NCBI RefSeq assembly: GCF_009600315.1
Contig: NZ_WIWC01000004.1
Span: 124,001-188,000, forward strand
From: Pseudomonas helleri
GTDB lineage: Bacteria; Pseudomonadota; Gammaproteobacteria; Pseudomonadales; Pseudomonadaceae
Direction of reading: 5' to 3'
DNA length: 64,000 bases
Shown: piece after piece, positions 10,245 through 21,258 of the stretch
Layout: each line of letters opens with the position of its first letter
Position numbering within the stretch: the first letter of the stretch is position 1
The notes under the pieces: generated by a model
Seen by the model: only the letters and a program-made list of their open reading frames with translations
What the model was told of the DNA's origin: nothing
The model's database searches: none
Made by a program: the position numbers and the translations under genes

Positions 10245-10399
10245 GGCAAGCTCCACAGGCTTGAAAAGCAAAAAATCAGGCCATTGGTTTACGGCAGACC
10301 TTATTTATATCGGTGAGCAGCCACAAAACTTGATAGCGAGTGCCTGAAAGAGTCTTTTCCGGTAGCATTCGCTTCAGTTTGACCCGCCTGGAATCCCCA

Positions 10400-11446
10400 A
10401 TGTCTGACCGCCTGACCCTGCTGCGTCCCGACGACTGGCATATACATCTTCGCGATGGTGCTGTGTTGCCTCACACTGTCGCGGATGTCGCGCGCACTTT
10501 TGGCCGCGCCATCATCATGCCCAACCTGGTACCGCCGGTGCGTAATGCTGCCGAAGCCGATGCCTATCGCCAGCGCATTCTGGCTGCCCGCCCTGCCGGC
10601 AGCCGTTTTGAACCGCTGATGGTGCTTTACCTGACTGACCGCACACAGCCCGAAGATATTCGTACTGCCAAGGCCAGCGGTTTCGTCCACGCAGCCAAGC
10701 TTTATCCGGCTGGCGCGACGACAAACTCCGACTCTGGCGTGACCAGTATCGATGCGATCTTTCCTGTCCTGGAAGTCATGGCCGAAGTGGGCATGCCTCT
10801 GCTGATTCACGGCGAAGTGACTCGCACCGACGTAGACGTCTTTGATCGCGAGAAAATCTTCATCAATGAGCATATGCGTCGAGTTGTTGAACGCTTCCCT
10901 ACCCTGAAAGTAGTGTTCGAGCACATCACTACGGCTGACGCGGTGCAGTTCGTCAACGAGGCTTCGGCCAATGTCGGCGCCACCATCACTGCTCATCACC
11001 TGCTTTACAATCGCAATCACATGCTGGTGGGCGGAATTCGCCCGCACTTTTATTGCTTGCCGATTCTTAAGCGCAATACCCATCAAGAAGCATTGCTGGA
11101 TGCGGCCACCAGTGGCAGCGAAAAATTCTTCCTGGGCACCGACTCCGCGCCTCACGCCCAACACGCCAAAGAAGCAGCGTGTGGATGTGCCGGCTGCTAC
11201 ACCGCCTATGCAGCCATCGAAATGTATGCCGAAGCCTTTGAGCAGCGTAATGCGCTGGACAAACTGGAGGCATTTGCCAGCCTCAACGGCCCTCGTTTCT
11301 ATGGACTGCCAGCCAGTACCGAACATATCACCCTGGTTCGCCAGGAGTGGACCGCACCTGCCAGCCTGCCATTTGGCGAGCTGACCGTAATTCCGCTGCG
11401 CGCCGGTGAAAAACTGCGCTGGCGCCTGCTGGAGGAAACGCTGTGA
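10400..11446 (+). CDS. pyrC: Dihydroorotase
   Basis: Zinc amidohydrolase that cyclises carbamoyl-aspartate in pyrimidine synthesis. The start [20 protein letters not shown] includes the metal-binding HIHL; K in [12 protein letters not shown] is the expected carboxylated lysine; HGE, EHITT and GTDSAPH supply further metal and catalytic residues. ATG 10400 has CCTGGAATC upstream and gives 348 residues, the E. coli length. Its stop overlaps the GTG of rnt by 4 bases. Confidence 0.97.
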   Translation: MSDRLTLLRPDDWHIHLRDGAVLPHTVADVARTFGRAIIMPNLVPPVRNAAEADAYRQRILAARPAGSRFEPLMVLYLTDRTQPEDIRTAKASGFVHAAKLYPAGATTNSDSGVTSIDAIFPVLEVMAEVGMPLLIHGEVTRTDVDVFDREKIFINEHMRRVVERFPTLKVVFEHITTADAVQFVNEASANVGATITAHHLLYNRNHMLVGGIRPHFYCLPILKRNTHQEALLDAATSGSEKFFLGTDSAPHAQHAKEAACGCAGCYTAYAAIEMYAEAFEQRNALDKLEAFASLNGPRFYGLPASTEHITLVRQEWTAPASLPFGELTVIPLRAGEKLRWRLLEETL

Positions 11447-12114
11447 GCGACGACCATTATGATGACGAACACGAAGGCGGCCATGGCGGCCCACGCCACC
11501 CTATGGCCGAGCGCTTTCGCGGCTACTTGCCTGTCGTAATCGACGTTGAGACCGGCGGTTTCAATTGCGCCACCGATGCCCTGTTGGAAATCGCTGCCGT
11601 GACGATCGGCATGGACGAAAAAGGCTTTGTGTTCCCGGAGCACACCTATTTTCACCGTGTTGAACCGTTTGAAGGCGCCAATATCGAAGCAGCGGCTCTG
11701 GAATTCACCGGCATCAAACTTGACCACCCATTGCGTATGGCCGTCAGCGAAGAGACTGCGCTGACCGACATCTTCCGTGGCGTGCGTAAAGCCTTGAAAG
11801 CCAATGGCTGCAAACGTGCCATTCTGGTAGGTCACAACAGCAGCTTCGATTTGGGTTTCCTGAACGCCGCTGTAGCGCGTCTGGACATGAAACGTAATCC
11901 GTTTCACCCCTTCTCAAGCTTTGACACCGCAACCCTGGCAGGCCTGGCGTATGGCCAAACGGTATTGGCTAAAGCCTGCCAAACGGCCGACATCGACTTC
12001 GATGGCCGCGAGGCGCACTCGGCACGCTATGACACTGAAAAAACTGCTGAACTGTTCTGTGGCATCGTTAACCGCTGGAAACAAATGGGCGGTTGGAAAG
12101 ATTTTAACGACTGA
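11443..12114 (+). CDS. rnt: Ribonuclease T
   Basis: 3'-5' exoribonuclease that trims tRNA and other stable RNA ends. DEDDh motifs are visible: [10 protein letters not shown] (D and E), [12 protein letters not shown] (D) and [13 protein letters not shown] (H and D). The 223-residue protein starts at GTG inside the pyrC stop (GTGA overlap), indicating translational coupling. The N-terminal acidic/His stretch before [11 protein letters not shown] is slightly longer than in E. coli, so a start at ATG 11503 is possible. A terminator follows. Confidence 0.96.
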   Translation: MSDDHYDDEHEGGHGGPRHPMAERFRGYLPVVIDVETGGFNCATDALLEIAAVTIGMDEKGFVFPEHTYFHRVEPFEGANIEAAALEFTGIKLDHPLRMAVSEETALTDIFRGVRKALKANGCKRAILVGHNSSFDLGFLNAAVARLDMKRNPFHPFSSFDTATLAGLAYGQTVLAKACQTADIDFDGREAHSARYDTEKTAELFCGIVNRWKQMGGWKDFND

Positions 12115-12141
12115 GTCGGCTGCTCTGTTTAAAATCCACGC

Positions 12142-12175
12142 ATAAAAAAACCGGACTCAATGTCCGGTTTTTTTA
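12142..12175. terminator. Bidirectional terminator between rnt and the peroxiredoxin gene
   Basis: AAAAAAACCGGAC pairs with GTCCGGTTTTTTT around TCAAT. A near copy of this stem follows bfd at 13305. Confidence 0.92.
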
Positions 12176-12190
12176 TGCTTCTACGAATGC

Positions 12191-12793
12191 TTACAGTTTG
12201 CCAGCATTCTCTGTCAGGTAAGCCGCTACGCCTTCAGTGGAAGCGGTCATACCCTTGTCGCCTTTTTTCCAGTTGGCAGGGCACACTTCGCCGTGCTCTT
12301 CGTGGAATTGCAGCGCATCAACCAGACGCAGCAACTCGTCCATGTTGCGGCCCAACGGCAGGTCGTTAACGATTTGCGAGCGAACAACGCCTTTGTCATC
12401 GATCAGGAAAGCGCCGCGCAGCGCAACACCGCCTTCAGTTTCAACGTCATACGCCTTGCAGATAGCGTGATTGATGTCGGCAGCCATGGTGTATTTCACC
12501 TGACCAATACCGCCATTGTTCACCGGCGTGTTACGCCATGCGTTGTGAGTGAAATGGGAGTCGATCGACACGGCAACCACTTCAACGTTACGCGCTTGAA
12601 ACTCAGGAATGCGGTGATCCAGAGCAATCAGCTCGGATGGGCATACAAACGTGAAGTCCAGCGGGTAAAAAAACACCAGGCCATACTTGCCTTTGATGGC
12701 GGTGGACAACGAAAAGCTGTCTACGATTTCGCCATTGCCGAGTACGGCTGCGACGGTGAAGTCAGGCGCTTGCTTGCCTACGAGTACGCTCAT
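12191..12793 (-). CDS. Typical 2-Cys peroxiredoxin (AhpC/Prx1 family)
   Basis: Reduces peroxides through a peroxidatic Cys in DFTFVCPSE (near residue 51) and a resolving Cys in GEVCPANW near residue 171. The 200-residue length and both VCP motifs define the typical 2-Cys type. YPLDFTF and AWRNTP are standard active-site surroundings. It is divergent from bfd and separated from it by about 275 bp; an AGGAGATAACCA site precedes its start. No ahpF lies nearby, so the reductant is unknown. Whether this is the main AhpC or the PA3529-type enzyme cannot be settled here; context favours the latter. Confidence 0.95.
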   Translation of the reverse strand: MSVLVGKQAPDFTVAAVLGNGEIVDSFSLSTAIKGKYGLVFFYPLDFTFVCPSELIALDHRIPEFQARNVEVVAVSIDSHFTHNAWRNTPVNNGGIGQVKYTMAADINHAICKAYDVETEGGVALRGAFLIDDKGVVRSQIVNDLPLGRNMDELLRLVDALQFHEEHGEVCPANWKKGDKGMTASTEGVAAYLTENAGKL

Positions 12794-13004
12794 TGGTTAT
12801 CTCCTGGTGCAACGTGAAAACGAAATCGAGCAAAAAATTGTGCAAAAACAACAATCTGCAATCAGATCCCGGGTGAAAATGACCCGGCATCATACACCGC
12901 TCGTCGCACCCGGTCTTAAGCCTTTTTGAATGCCATATACATGACAAGCCAAACCGTTCGTCAGCATGTAGGAAATCGGAGGCAATCGAGACCTAATGCA
13001 CTTT

Positions 13005-13023
13005 GACAATCATTCTCGTTAAC
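13005..13023. promoter_or_regulatory. Candidate Fur box upstream of bfd
   Basis: GACAATCATTCTCGTTAAC matches the 19 bp Fur consensus GATAATGATAATCATTATC at 13 positions by my count. It lies about 47 bp before the bfd start, as expected for an iron-repressed gene. Confidence 0.7.
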
Positions 13024-13069
13024 ATTAAGATCTTCGTCATTGAATCCCAACCAGCGATGGTTCTTATTT

Positions 13070-13288
13070 ATGTACGTTTGCATCTGCACTGGCGTCACTG
13101 ATGGCAAAATCCGCGACGCAATCTATGAAGGTTGCTGCAGCTACCGAGAAGTGCGCGAAGCCACAGGCGTTGCCAGCCAATGCGGTAAATGTGCGTGCTT
13201 AGCCAAGCAAGTCGTCCGTGAAACCCTCACTTCGTTGCAAGCCAGTCAGGCGACGTTGGGTTTTCCAGCAGAATTTTCAGCAGCCTGA
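13070..13288 (+). CDS. bfd: Bacterioferritin-associated ferredoxin
   Basis: Small 2Fe-2S protein that reduces bacterioferritin to release stored iron. The 72-residue protein starts MYVCICTGVTD and has the family's four cysteines in C-x-C near the start and CGKC near residue 38-41. I use ATG 13070; the frame is open to 13040 without family-like sequence. It is preceded by a Fur box and followed by its own terminator, then by bfr on the same strand. Confidence 0.95.
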   Translation: MYVCICTGVTDGKIRDAIYEGCCSYREVREATGVASQCGKCACLAKQVVRETLTSLQASQATLGFPAEFSAA

Positions 13289-13304
13289 ACTACTCATTTC
13301 GAAG

Positions 13305-13330
13305 AACCGGACTTAGTGTCCGGTTTTTTT
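13305..13330 (+). terminator. Terminator after bfd
   Basis: AACCGGAC pairs with GTCCGGTT around TTAGT, followed by a run of T. The stem is nearly the same as the rnt terminator. Confidence 0.9.
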
Positions 13331-13486
13331 ATGCCCTGAATTCAAGTGCTTACGCCCAAGACGCGGAATACAAACATTCTTATTCCGATTAATTTTCATT
13401 TATTATTCAAATACTTAGGTTTGACAGTCTTCTATGTGCGGCTCAAACTCTGCCTTATACACGGTTAATTAAGGCAGGCCCCAGCC

Positions 13487-13957
13487 ATGAAAGGCGATAT
13501 CTCAGTCATCCAGCATCTCAATAAAATTCTCGGCAATGAGCTGGTTGCGATCAACCAATACTTCCTGCATGCGCGCATGTATCAGGATTGGGGTCTGGAA
13601 AAGTTGGGGGCACACGAGTATCACGAGTCCATCGACGAGATGAAACACGCGGACAAACTGATCAAGCGCATCTTGTTTCTTGAGGGCCTGCCCAACGTAC
13701 AAGACCTCGGCAAGCTGCACATCGGCGAGCACACCAAGGAAATGCTGGAGTGCGACCTGCGCATTGAAAAGACGGGTCACGCCGACCTCAAAGCCGCAAT
13801 CGCACACTGTGAAGTTGTAGGTGACTTCGGTAGCCGTGAACTTCTGGAAGATATTCTTGAATCTGAAGAAGAACATATCGACTGGCTCGAAACGCAGTTA
13901 GGCCTGATCGACAAAGTAGGTCTTGAGAATTACTTGCAATCGCAAACGGGCGAGTAA
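13487..13957 (+). CDS. bfr: Bacterioferritin
   Basis: Haem-containing 24-mer iron store. The 156-residue four-helix protein has ferroxidase ligands E18 (NELVAINQY), E51 and H54 (IDEMKHADK), E94, E127 and H130 (SEEEHIDW), and the haem-axial Met52 in DEMKH. It is of the BfrB type found next to bfd in Pseudomonas. It has its own upstream gap of about 200 bp and a strong terminator, so it is probably transcribed separately from bfd. Confidence 0.97.
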   Translation: MKGDISVIQHLNKILGNELVAINQYFLHARMYQDWGLEKLGAHEYHESIDEMKHADKLIKRILFLEGLPNVQDLGKLHIGEHTKEMLECDLRIEKTGHADLKAAIAHCEVVGDFGSRELLEDILESEEEHIDWLETQLGLIDKVGLENYLQSQTGE

Positions 13958-13967
13958 AAAGCCTACT

Positions 13968-14007
13968 AAAAAGCCCCGCCCTGTTTAATCAGAGGCGGGG
14001 CTTTTTT
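13968..14007. terminator. Bidirectional terminator between bfr and grxD
   Basis: AAAAAGCCCCGCC pairs with GGCGGGGCTTTTTT around a 13-base loop; it has A and T runs on opposite sides. Confidence 0.9.
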
Positions 14008-14047
14008 ATGCGCAGCTACTTGAACTTATGTAGCGACGCGACTGAAA

Positions 14048-14389
14048 TCAGGCTTCAGTCTTGTTCGCAGCAGCTTTCTCAACAGCGTCTTTAATCAACG
14101 CCTGCAAAGAACCATCTGCCGCCATCTCAGCCATGATGTCGCTACCACCGACCAGCTCGCCACCTACCCACAGCTGTGGGAAGGTTGGCCAGTTTGCGTA
14201 CTTAGGCAGGTTGGCGCGGATTTCAGGGTTCTGCAAGATGTCCACGTAGGCGAACTTCTCACCACAGGCCATGACCGCTTGAGCTGCTTTCGCCGAAAAG
14301 CCGCACTGCGGGGCATTCGGGGAGCCTTTCATGTAGAGCAGAATGGTGTTGTTGGCAATCTGTTCTTTAATAGTTTCGATGATATCCAT
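14048..14389 (-). CDS. grxD: Monothiol glutaredoxin Grx4
   Basis: CGFS-type glutaredoxin that carries a 2Fe-2S cluster with glutathione. The 113-residue protein has PQCGFSAKA (active site), WPTFPQLWV (cis-Pro) and GGSDIMAEM (glutathione-binding GGxD). GAGGTGCTCC precedes the start. The C-terminal tail DAVEKAAANKTEA is typical. It is a single-gene unit beside the bacterioferritin genes, consistent with iron handling. Confidence 0.96.
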   Translation of the reverse strand: MDIIETIKEQIANNTILLYMKGSPNAPQCGFSAKAAQAVMACGEKFAYVDILQNPEIRANLPKYANWPTFPQLWVGGELVGGSDIMAEMAADGSLQALIKDAVEKAAANKTEA

Positions 14390-14773
14390 GGAGCACCTCG
14401 GCTGAACTTTCCGACTCAGTTGTCGGCACGGTGGCGCATTGTAACGGAAAGCCGAGCCTGACGCTCGGTCTCCCCGACAGACAATCGTCTACCCCCGGCC
14501 CCTAAGAATTGCCAAGCACTACGGGGCCAGTGTACAAATGTGCAGCTGAGGAGAGGCGAACCACACAACAGTGGTACTAGCCATGCGCCCGTACAGCTCA
14601 CGTCCCGCCCCCCCTCAAAATGTGACCCTTATTGGCAAGACGCGACATTTCCTTATAAGATCGCGCCTTCCCCTATTTCGTCGCCACGTGCGGCTTTCGC
14701 CGCAGGTCTCGCCCGTTTTTCCGATAAACCCGGCTCTGAGCATCTGCGGTCGTTGCAAAAAAGGTAGTTAATG
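14390..14773. other. grxD-argF intergenic region
   Basis: About 380 bp without a credible gene. Small hairpins occur at 14452-14468 (CCGAGC/GCTCGG) and 14689-14704 (TGCGGC/GCCGCA, loop TTTC), the latter in the likely argF leader. No ArgR site could be assigned with confidence. Confidence 0.5.
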
Positions 14774-15694
14774 ATGAGCGCAAGGCACTTTCTCTCCCTG
14801 ATGGATTGCACGCCCGAAGAACTACTCAGCGTGATTCGTCGCGGTATCGAGCTCAAGGACCTGCGCGAGCGCGGTGTGCTCATCGAACCGTTGAAAAATC
14901 GCGTGCTGGGCATGATTTTCGAAAAGTCATCAACCCGTACACGGCTGTCGTTTGAAGCGGGCATGATCCAGCTCGGTGGTCAGGCCATCTTCCTGTCCCC
15001 GCGGGATACGCAACTGGGCCGCGGCGAGCCCATTGGCGACTGCGCAATCGTTATGTCGCGCATGCTCGACGCCGTCATGATTCGCACCTTTGCTCACAGC
15101 ACCCTCATCGAGTTCGCCGAAAATTCTCGCGTGCCGGTCATCAATGGACTGTCGGACGACCTGCATCCGTGCCAACTGCTGGCTGACATGCAGACGTTTC
15201 TGGAGCATCGCGGCTCGATTAAAGGCAAAACCGTTGCCTGGATTGGCGACGGCAACAACATGTGCAACAGCTATATAGAGGCGGCTATCCAGTTTGACTT
15301 CAACCTGCGCATTGCCTGCCCGCAAGGCTATGAGCCGAATCCAGAGTTCGTTGCCCAAGCCGGCGATCGTGTGACTATCATGCGTGACCCGCGTGAGGCG
15401 GTCATAGGCGCCCATCTGGTGAGCACAGACGTGTGGACGTCCATGGGGCAGGAAGAAGAAACCGCCAAACGCCTGAAGCTGTTTGCGCCCTACCAGGTTA
15501 ACCGCGCACTGCTTGATCTTGCCGCTGAAGATGTGCTGTTCATGCATTGCCTGCCTGCTCATCGCGGCGAAGAAATCAGTCTGGATCTGTTGGACGACAC
15601 GCGCTCCGTCGCATGGGACCAAGCCGAAAACCGGCTGCATGCCCAGAAAGCCCTGCTTGAATTCCTTGTTCAGCCAGGGTTCAAACCCGCATGA
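14774..15694 (+). CDS. argF: Ornithine carbamoyltransferase (anabolic)
   Basis: Makes citrulline from ornithine and carbamoyl phosphate in arginine synthesis. The 306-residue protein has SSTRTR (carbamoyl phosphate loop), HPCQLLADM, and [11 protein letters not shown] (ornithine-binding loop). [11 protein letters not shown] is the typical Pseudomonas N-terminus, so I take the second ATG of the ATGATG pair. An AAGG site lies upstream of both ATGs. Its stop overlaps the next gene by four bases. Confidence 0.97.
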   Translation: MSARHFLSLMDCTPEELLSVIRRGIELKDLRERGVLIEPLKNRVLGMIFEKSSTRTRLSFEAGMIQLGGQAIFLSPRDTQLGRGEPIGDCAIVMSRMLDAVMIRTFAHSTLIEFAENSRVPVINGLSDDLHPCQLLADMQTFLEHRGSIKGKTVAWIGDGNNMCNSYIEAAIQFDFNLRIACPQGYEPNPEFVAQAGDRVTIMRDPREAVIGAHLVSTDVWTSMGQEEETAKRLKLFAPYQVNRALLDLAAEDVLFMHCLPAHRGEEISLDLLDDTRSVAWDQAENRLHAQKALLEFLVQPGFKPA

Positions 15695-16800
15695 GCCAGC
15701 CGCTATTACTCAACCTTCGTGATCTAGCCTGTGGTTACCAAGGGCAAAGCGTGGTGCAAAACCTCAACCTGCACCTCAATGCCGGCGACATTGGCTGCCT
15801 GCTGGGCTCTTCCGGATGCGGGAAGACCACCACGCTGCGGGCGATAGCCGGATTTGAGCCGGTTCATCAGGGCGAAATTCAGCTCGCCGGAGAAGTCATC
15901 TCCAGGGCCGGTTTCACGCTGGCGCCCGAGAAGCGTCGAATCGGTATGGTGTTCCAGGACTACGCACTCTTTCCGCATCTCAGCGTGGCTGACAACATCG
16001 CATTCGGCATTCGCAAGCACCCCGAAAAAGAGCGTGTCACCCAAGAGCTGCTGGAGCTGGTTAACCTGAAGAACCTTGGCAAGCGCTTCCCTCATGAGCT
16101 GTCGGGCGGTCAACAACAACGTGTTGCGCTGGCCCGCGCTTTGGCGCCGGAACCACAACTGCTCTTGCTTGACGAACCGTTCTCCAACCTCGATGGCGAA
16201 CTGCGTCGCAAGCTTAGCCATGAAGTGCGTGACATCCTCAAGGCTCGTGGCACCAGTGCGATTCTGGTGACACACGATCAGGAAGAAGCCTTCGCTGTAA
16301 GCGACCACGTCGGCGTCTTCAAAGAGGGTCGTCTTGAGCAATGGGATACGCCTTACAACCTTTACCACGAGCCCAAAACCCCGTTTGTGGCGAGTTTTAT
16401 CGGTCAGGGCTATTTCATTCGCGGGCAACTGTTGAGCCCCGAATCCGTGCAAACAGAACTGGGTGTGCTGCGAGGTGATCGAGCGTACAACTGGCCTGTG
16501 GGTGGCGCGGTCGATGTATTACTTCGCCCGGACGATATCGTTTATGCCCCTGACAGCGAGCTGAAAGCTAGGATAGTAGGCAAAACCTTCTTAGGCGCAT
16601 CAACTCTCTACCGGCTGCAATTGCCTACAGGCAGCCAACTCGAATCTATTTTTCCGAGCCATGCCGATCACTTGCCCGGCACTGACGTGGGCATTCGGGT
16701 CGCGGCCGAACACTTGGTCATGTTTCAAACCAGCGGCAGTACGGCAGCACAGATCGCTCACACTGAATCAGGCGTAAGACGCTTCAGTACCGCCAGCTAA
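15691..16800 (+). CDS. ABC transporter ATPase, orphan (CysA/PotA/FbpC-like, with TOBE domain)
   Basis: A 369-residue nucleotide-binding subunit of an importer. Walker [12 protein letters not shown]-loop [11 protein letters not shown], signature [15 protein letters not shown], Walker [11 protein letters not shown] and H-loop VTHDQEEA are complete. The C-terminal 130 residues form a TOBE-like substrate-sensing domain with [10 protein letters not shown]. The start overlaps the argF stop (ATGA). No permease or binding protein is nearby, so the substrate is unknown; iron, sulfate and polyamine ATPases share this architecture. Confidence 0.9.
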   Translation: MSQPLLLNLRDLACGYQGQSVVQNLNLHLNAGDIGCLLGSSGCGKTTTLRAIAGFEPVHQGEIQLAGEVISRAGFTLAPEKRRIGMVFQDYALFPHLSVADNIAFGIRKHPEKERVTQELLELVNLKNLGKRFPHELSGGQQQRVALARALAPEPQLLLLDEPFSNLDGELRRKLSHEVRDILKARGTSAILVTHDQEEAFAVSDHVGVFKEGRLEQWDTPYNLYHEPKTPFVASFIGQGYFIRGQLLSPESVQTELGVLRGDRAYNWPVGGAVDVLLRPDDIVYAPDSELKARIVGKTFLGASTLYRLQLPTGSQLESIFPSHADHLPGTDVGIRVAAEHLVMFQTSGSTAAQIAHTESGVRRFSTAS

Positions 16801-16811
16801 GTGATGCAATT

Positions 16812-17282
16812 TTAAACGCGACCAATACCCGCAAACTTGGCCTGCGTGTGCTCCGCCAGCACCGCAGGCGATAGTTCCACTTCAAGTCCCCGCCGTCCGG
16901 CACTGACAAAAATCGTCTCAAAACCCTGCGCACTTTCATCAATAAAGGTGCGCAGGCGTTTTTTCTGGCCCAGTGGACTGATCCCACCCAAAAGGTACCC
17001 CGTTGCACGCTGAGCAGCGGCCGGGTCAGACATTTCGACTTTTTTGACGCCAGCCGCATGGGCCAGCGCCTTTAAATCGAGACTTCCGACGACCGGTACT
17101 ATAGCGACCAATAATTCCCCTTTTTCACTGCTGGCCAAAAGCGTCTTGAATACCCGTGCGGGTTCAAGATTAAGCTTTTCTGCAGCTTCCAGGCCGTAAG
17201 AGGCTGCTTTAGGATCATGTTCATAGCTGTGTATCCGATGTTCGGCACGAACTTTTTTCAGCAGGTCCAACGCGGGTGTCAT
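16812..17282 (-). CDS. ybaK: Cys-tRNA(Pro) deacylase YbaK
   Basis: Editing protein that hydrolyses cysteine mischarged to tRNA-Pro. The 156-residue protein shows the family features: HSYEHDPKAASYG near the start, the catalytic-lysine segment ARVFKTLLA, VGSLDLKALA, GYLLGGISPLGQKKRLRTFID and the SAGRRGLEVELSP turn. It is convergent with the ABC ATPase, with only about 10 bp between the stops, and no clear terminator separates them. Confidence 0.94.
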   Translation of the reverse strand: MTPALDLLKKVRAEHRIHSYEHDPKAASYGLEAAEKLNLEPARVFKTLLASSEKGELLVAIVPVVGSLDLKALAHAAGVKKVEMSDPAAAQRATGYLLGGISPLGQKKRLRTFIDESAQGFETIFVSAGRRGLEVELSPAVLAEHTQAKFAGIGRV

Positions 17283-17663
17283 GGCAGCTCCTGTGTTGAG
17301 TTGAATATAGGCCTCAGGTTAGCGAACTCTTGGCTTTTGATTAGCAAACAGGCGCTGATGTTGGCCATCGAGACTCACTTGAAGGACAAATTACAGCCTC
17401 CCCCCTACAAAAAAGTATTCTTTTCTTACATAAAAATCAGTACCCAACCACTACCTTAAAGTCAGAATATGAATACCCGTTCACTTTCGACCTTTGACAG
17501 CCGTGTTTCTTGTCTATATTTTTTCGTTTCTGAATATGCCTGTCCGTTACCTGTTTTCCGTTACGAACACATGAAAAGCTGGAATTTTATTCATCCGGCT
17601 TCCGTGCAGCTTCATTGCCACCCTGACTGATAACGTCAAAAAACAAAAAAAATGAGGTTTCAA
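17283..17663. other. ybaK-glpF intergenic region with glp promoter
   Basis: About 380 bp without a gene. It holds a TTGACA element at 17494-17499 with A/T-rich -10-like sequence about 17 bp downstream, overlapped by a candidate GlpR site at 17521-17537. The glpF leader is A-rich (AAAAAACAAAAAAAATGAGG). Confidence 0.6.
17521..17537. promoter_or_regulatory. Candidate GlpR operator before glpF
   Basis: TTTTCGTTTCTGAATAT shares the pattern TTTTCG-N4-TGAAYAT with a site before glpD at 21195-21211. Both lie at the promoters of genes expected to be under GlpR control. Confidence 0.5.
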
Positions 17664-18515
17664 ATGACGACTGCAACGCAGCACCCCACCCTTTCCGGCC
17701 AGTGCATGGCCGAGTTTCTAGGCACCGCCCTGTTGATTTTCTTTGGTACCGGCTGTGTTGCGGCCCTCAAGGTCGCGGGCGCCAGCTTTGGCCTTTGGGA
17801 AATCAGCATCATCTGGGGCATCGGCGTGAGTATGGCCATCTACCTCACAGCTGGTGTTTCAGGCGCGCATTTGAACCCCGCCGTGAGCATTGCCCTTTGC
17901 CTGTTCACCGATTTTGATAAGCGCAAACTGCCGTTTTACATCCTGGCCCAAGTAGCCGGCGCCTTTTGCGCGGCAGCATTGGTGTACACGCTGTATAGCA
18001 ATCTGTTCTTCGATTACGAACAAGCGCACAGCATGATTCGCGGCAGTAAAGAGAGCCTGGAACTGGCCTCGGTTTTTTCTACTTATCCGCACCCTGCGCT
18101 GTCGACACTTCAGGCTTTCCTGGTGGAAATGGTGATTACCGCGATCTTGATGGGCGTCATCATGGCCCTGACCGATGACAAGAATGGATTGCCTCGCGGC
18201 CCACTGGCGCCACTGCTGATCGGCTTGCTGATTGCTGTGATTGGCAGCTCGATGGGACCACTGACCGGTTTTGCAATGAACCCTGCGCGAGATTTCGGGC
18301 CTAAGCTGATGACTTTCTTTGCCGGCTGGGGCGAAGTGTCATTCACTGGTGCCCGCGACATTCCTTATTTCCTGATTCCAATCTTTGCACCGATCGTAGG
18401 TGCTTGCCTCGGCGCAGCTATATATCGCGGGATGATTGCCCGCCATCTGCCTGCTGTCGAGCCTACGGCAATGGAAGCCCAAACCACCACAGAGGTGAAA
18501 ACCCAAGCTTCCTGA
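17664..18515 (+). CDS. glpF: Glycerol facilitator (aquaglyceroporin)
   Basis: Inner-membrane channel for glycerol. The 283-residue protein has six hydrophobic segments and the two half-helix NPA motifs GAHLNPAVS and FAMNPARDFGP. Start ATG 17664 is chosen because GAGG lies 6 bp upstream. It opens the glpF-glpK-glpR-glpD block and is 88 bp before glpK. The tail after the last helix is polar and rich in Thr and Glu. Confidence 0.97.
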   Translation: MTTATQHPTLSGQCMAEFLGTALLIFFGTGCVAALKVAGASFGLWEISIIWGIGVSMAIYLTAGVSGAHLNPAVSIALCLFTDFDKRKLPFYILAQVAGAFCAAALVYTLYSNLFFDYEQAHSMIRGSKESLELASVFSTYPHPALSTLQAFLVEMVITAILMGVIMALTDDKNGLPRGPLAPLLIGLLIAVIGSSMGPLTGFAMNPARDFGPKLMTFFAGWGEVSFTGARDIPYFLIPIFAPIVGACLGAAIYRGMIARHLPAVEPTAMEAQTTTEVKTQAS

Positions 18516-18573
18516 CATCGAATTTTGAAACGGGGCGCACGAGATCTCTGCCCACTTCTTTCTCGCGCCCTGA

Positions 18574-20109
<1,536 letters not shown>

Positions 20110-20127
20110 GCACTGACGCAGTAACCA

Positions 20128-20154
20128 GCAACGGACACCCTTGGTGTCCGTTGC
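20128..20154 (+). terminator. Hairpin after glpK
   Basis: GCAACGGACACC pairs perfectly with GGTGTCCGTTGC around CTT. There is no T run, so it may be a weak terminator or an mRNA-stabilising stem between glpK and glpR. Confidence 0.6.
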
Positions 20155-20246
20155 TGCATAAGCGTTTCAGCGTAGCTACGAGTAGCAGACGGCTGTTTCC
20201 TGCGGCATGATGGGCGAATTTTGCTTCGCCGCCTAAAGGAAACTCC

Positions 20247-21002
20247 ATGAATCTGCCTCCCCGCCAACAGCAGATCCTCGAACTGGTTCGCGAACGCGGC
20301 TACGTCAGCATCGAGGAAATGGCGCAGTTGTTCGTCGTAACGCCGCAGACCATCCGTCGAGACATCAATCAATTGGCCGAAGCCGATTTATTACGTCGTT
20401 ACCACGGGGGTGCCGCCTATGACTCAAGCGTTGAGAACACCGCCTACGCCATGCGCGCCGACCAGATGCGTGATGAAAAACGCCGTATTGGTGAAGCCAT
20501 CGCTGCACAGATTCCTGACCACGCCTCCATTTTCATTAATATCGGTACGACCACCGAATCAATTGCTAGGGCGTTGCTCAACCACAATCATCTGAAAATC
20601 ATCACCAACAACCTCCATGTCGCGTCAATCCTGAGCGCTAAAGACGACTTCGAAGTATTGATTGCGGGCGGTAAAGTCCGCCGCGATGGCGGCATTGTCG
20701 GCCAGGCCAGTGTCGACTTCATTAACCAGTTCAAGTTCGATTTCGCACTCGTGGGTATCAGCGGGATTGATTCCGACGGCAGCCTGCTGGACTTCGACTA
20801 CCAGGAAGTGCGCGTTTCTCAAGCCATTATCGCCAACGCCCGACAAGTCATTCTGGCAGCCGACTCCAGCAAGTTCGGGCGCAACGCCATGGTTCGTCTT
20901 GGCCCAATCACCTTGATTGACTGCCTTGTCACAGATCAGCCACCTGTACCAGAGCTCACTCAATTGCTGGCACAGAACAAAATTCGTCTGGAAGTGGTTT
21001 AA
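20247..21002 (+). CDS. glpR: DeoR-family glycerol-3-phosphate regulon repressor
   Basis: Repressor of glp genes released by glycerol-3-phosphate. The 251-residue protein has the DeoR N-terminal helix-turn-helix ([39 protein letters not shown]) and a C-terminal sugar-phosphate sensing domain with [14 protein letters not shown] and [27 protein letters not shown] precedes ATG. Its position between glpK and glpD is standard for Pseudomonas. Confidence 0.97.
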   Translation: MNLPPRQQQILELVRERGYVSIEEMAQLFVVTPQTIRRDINQLAEADLLRRYHGGAAYDSSVENTAYAMRADQMRDEKRRIGEAIAAQIPDHASIFINIGTTTESIARALLNHNHLKIITNNLHVASILSAKDDFEVLIAGGKVRRDGGIVGQASVDFINQFKFDFALVGISGIDSDGSLLDFDYQEVRVSQAIIANARQVILAADSSKFGRNAMVRLGPITLIDCLVTDQPPVPELTQLLAQNKIRLEVV

Positions 21003-21193
21003 CCGCACAATCGCAGGAGAGGGGGGGGGAATTGATCGCAATGCAGGCACGAACTGCATGCCCCCTAAGCCGATCGGAGTCTAATTCACGCCCCCCCTCC
21101 ACACTAAAAATGTTCGTAATTTTTCTTTTTAAGCCTATTCGATGAGTTTTTTCAATCGAACTTGTCTGGCTGTGCGCGTACTTATCCGCTACT

Positions 21194-21220
21194 ATTTTCG
21201 AAAATGAACATTAATGTTCA
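21194..21220. promoter_or_regulatory. Tandem palindromes before glpD, candidate GlpR operator
   Basis: ATTTTCGAAAAT (21194-21205) and TGAACATTAATGTTCA (21205-21220) are both perfect palindromes sharing one base. They lie about 40-65 bp before glpD and include the TTTTCG-N4-TGAAYAT pattern seen before glpF. Confidence 0.65.
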
Positions 21221-21258
21221 CATTCAAAAAATATGCGTCAAGAACGCGAGGCCCAATC

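Noticed and set aside
10301..11494. Minus-strand 397-residue frame across pyrC
   Set aside because: Antisense shadow; pyrC is intact and has its catalytic residues.
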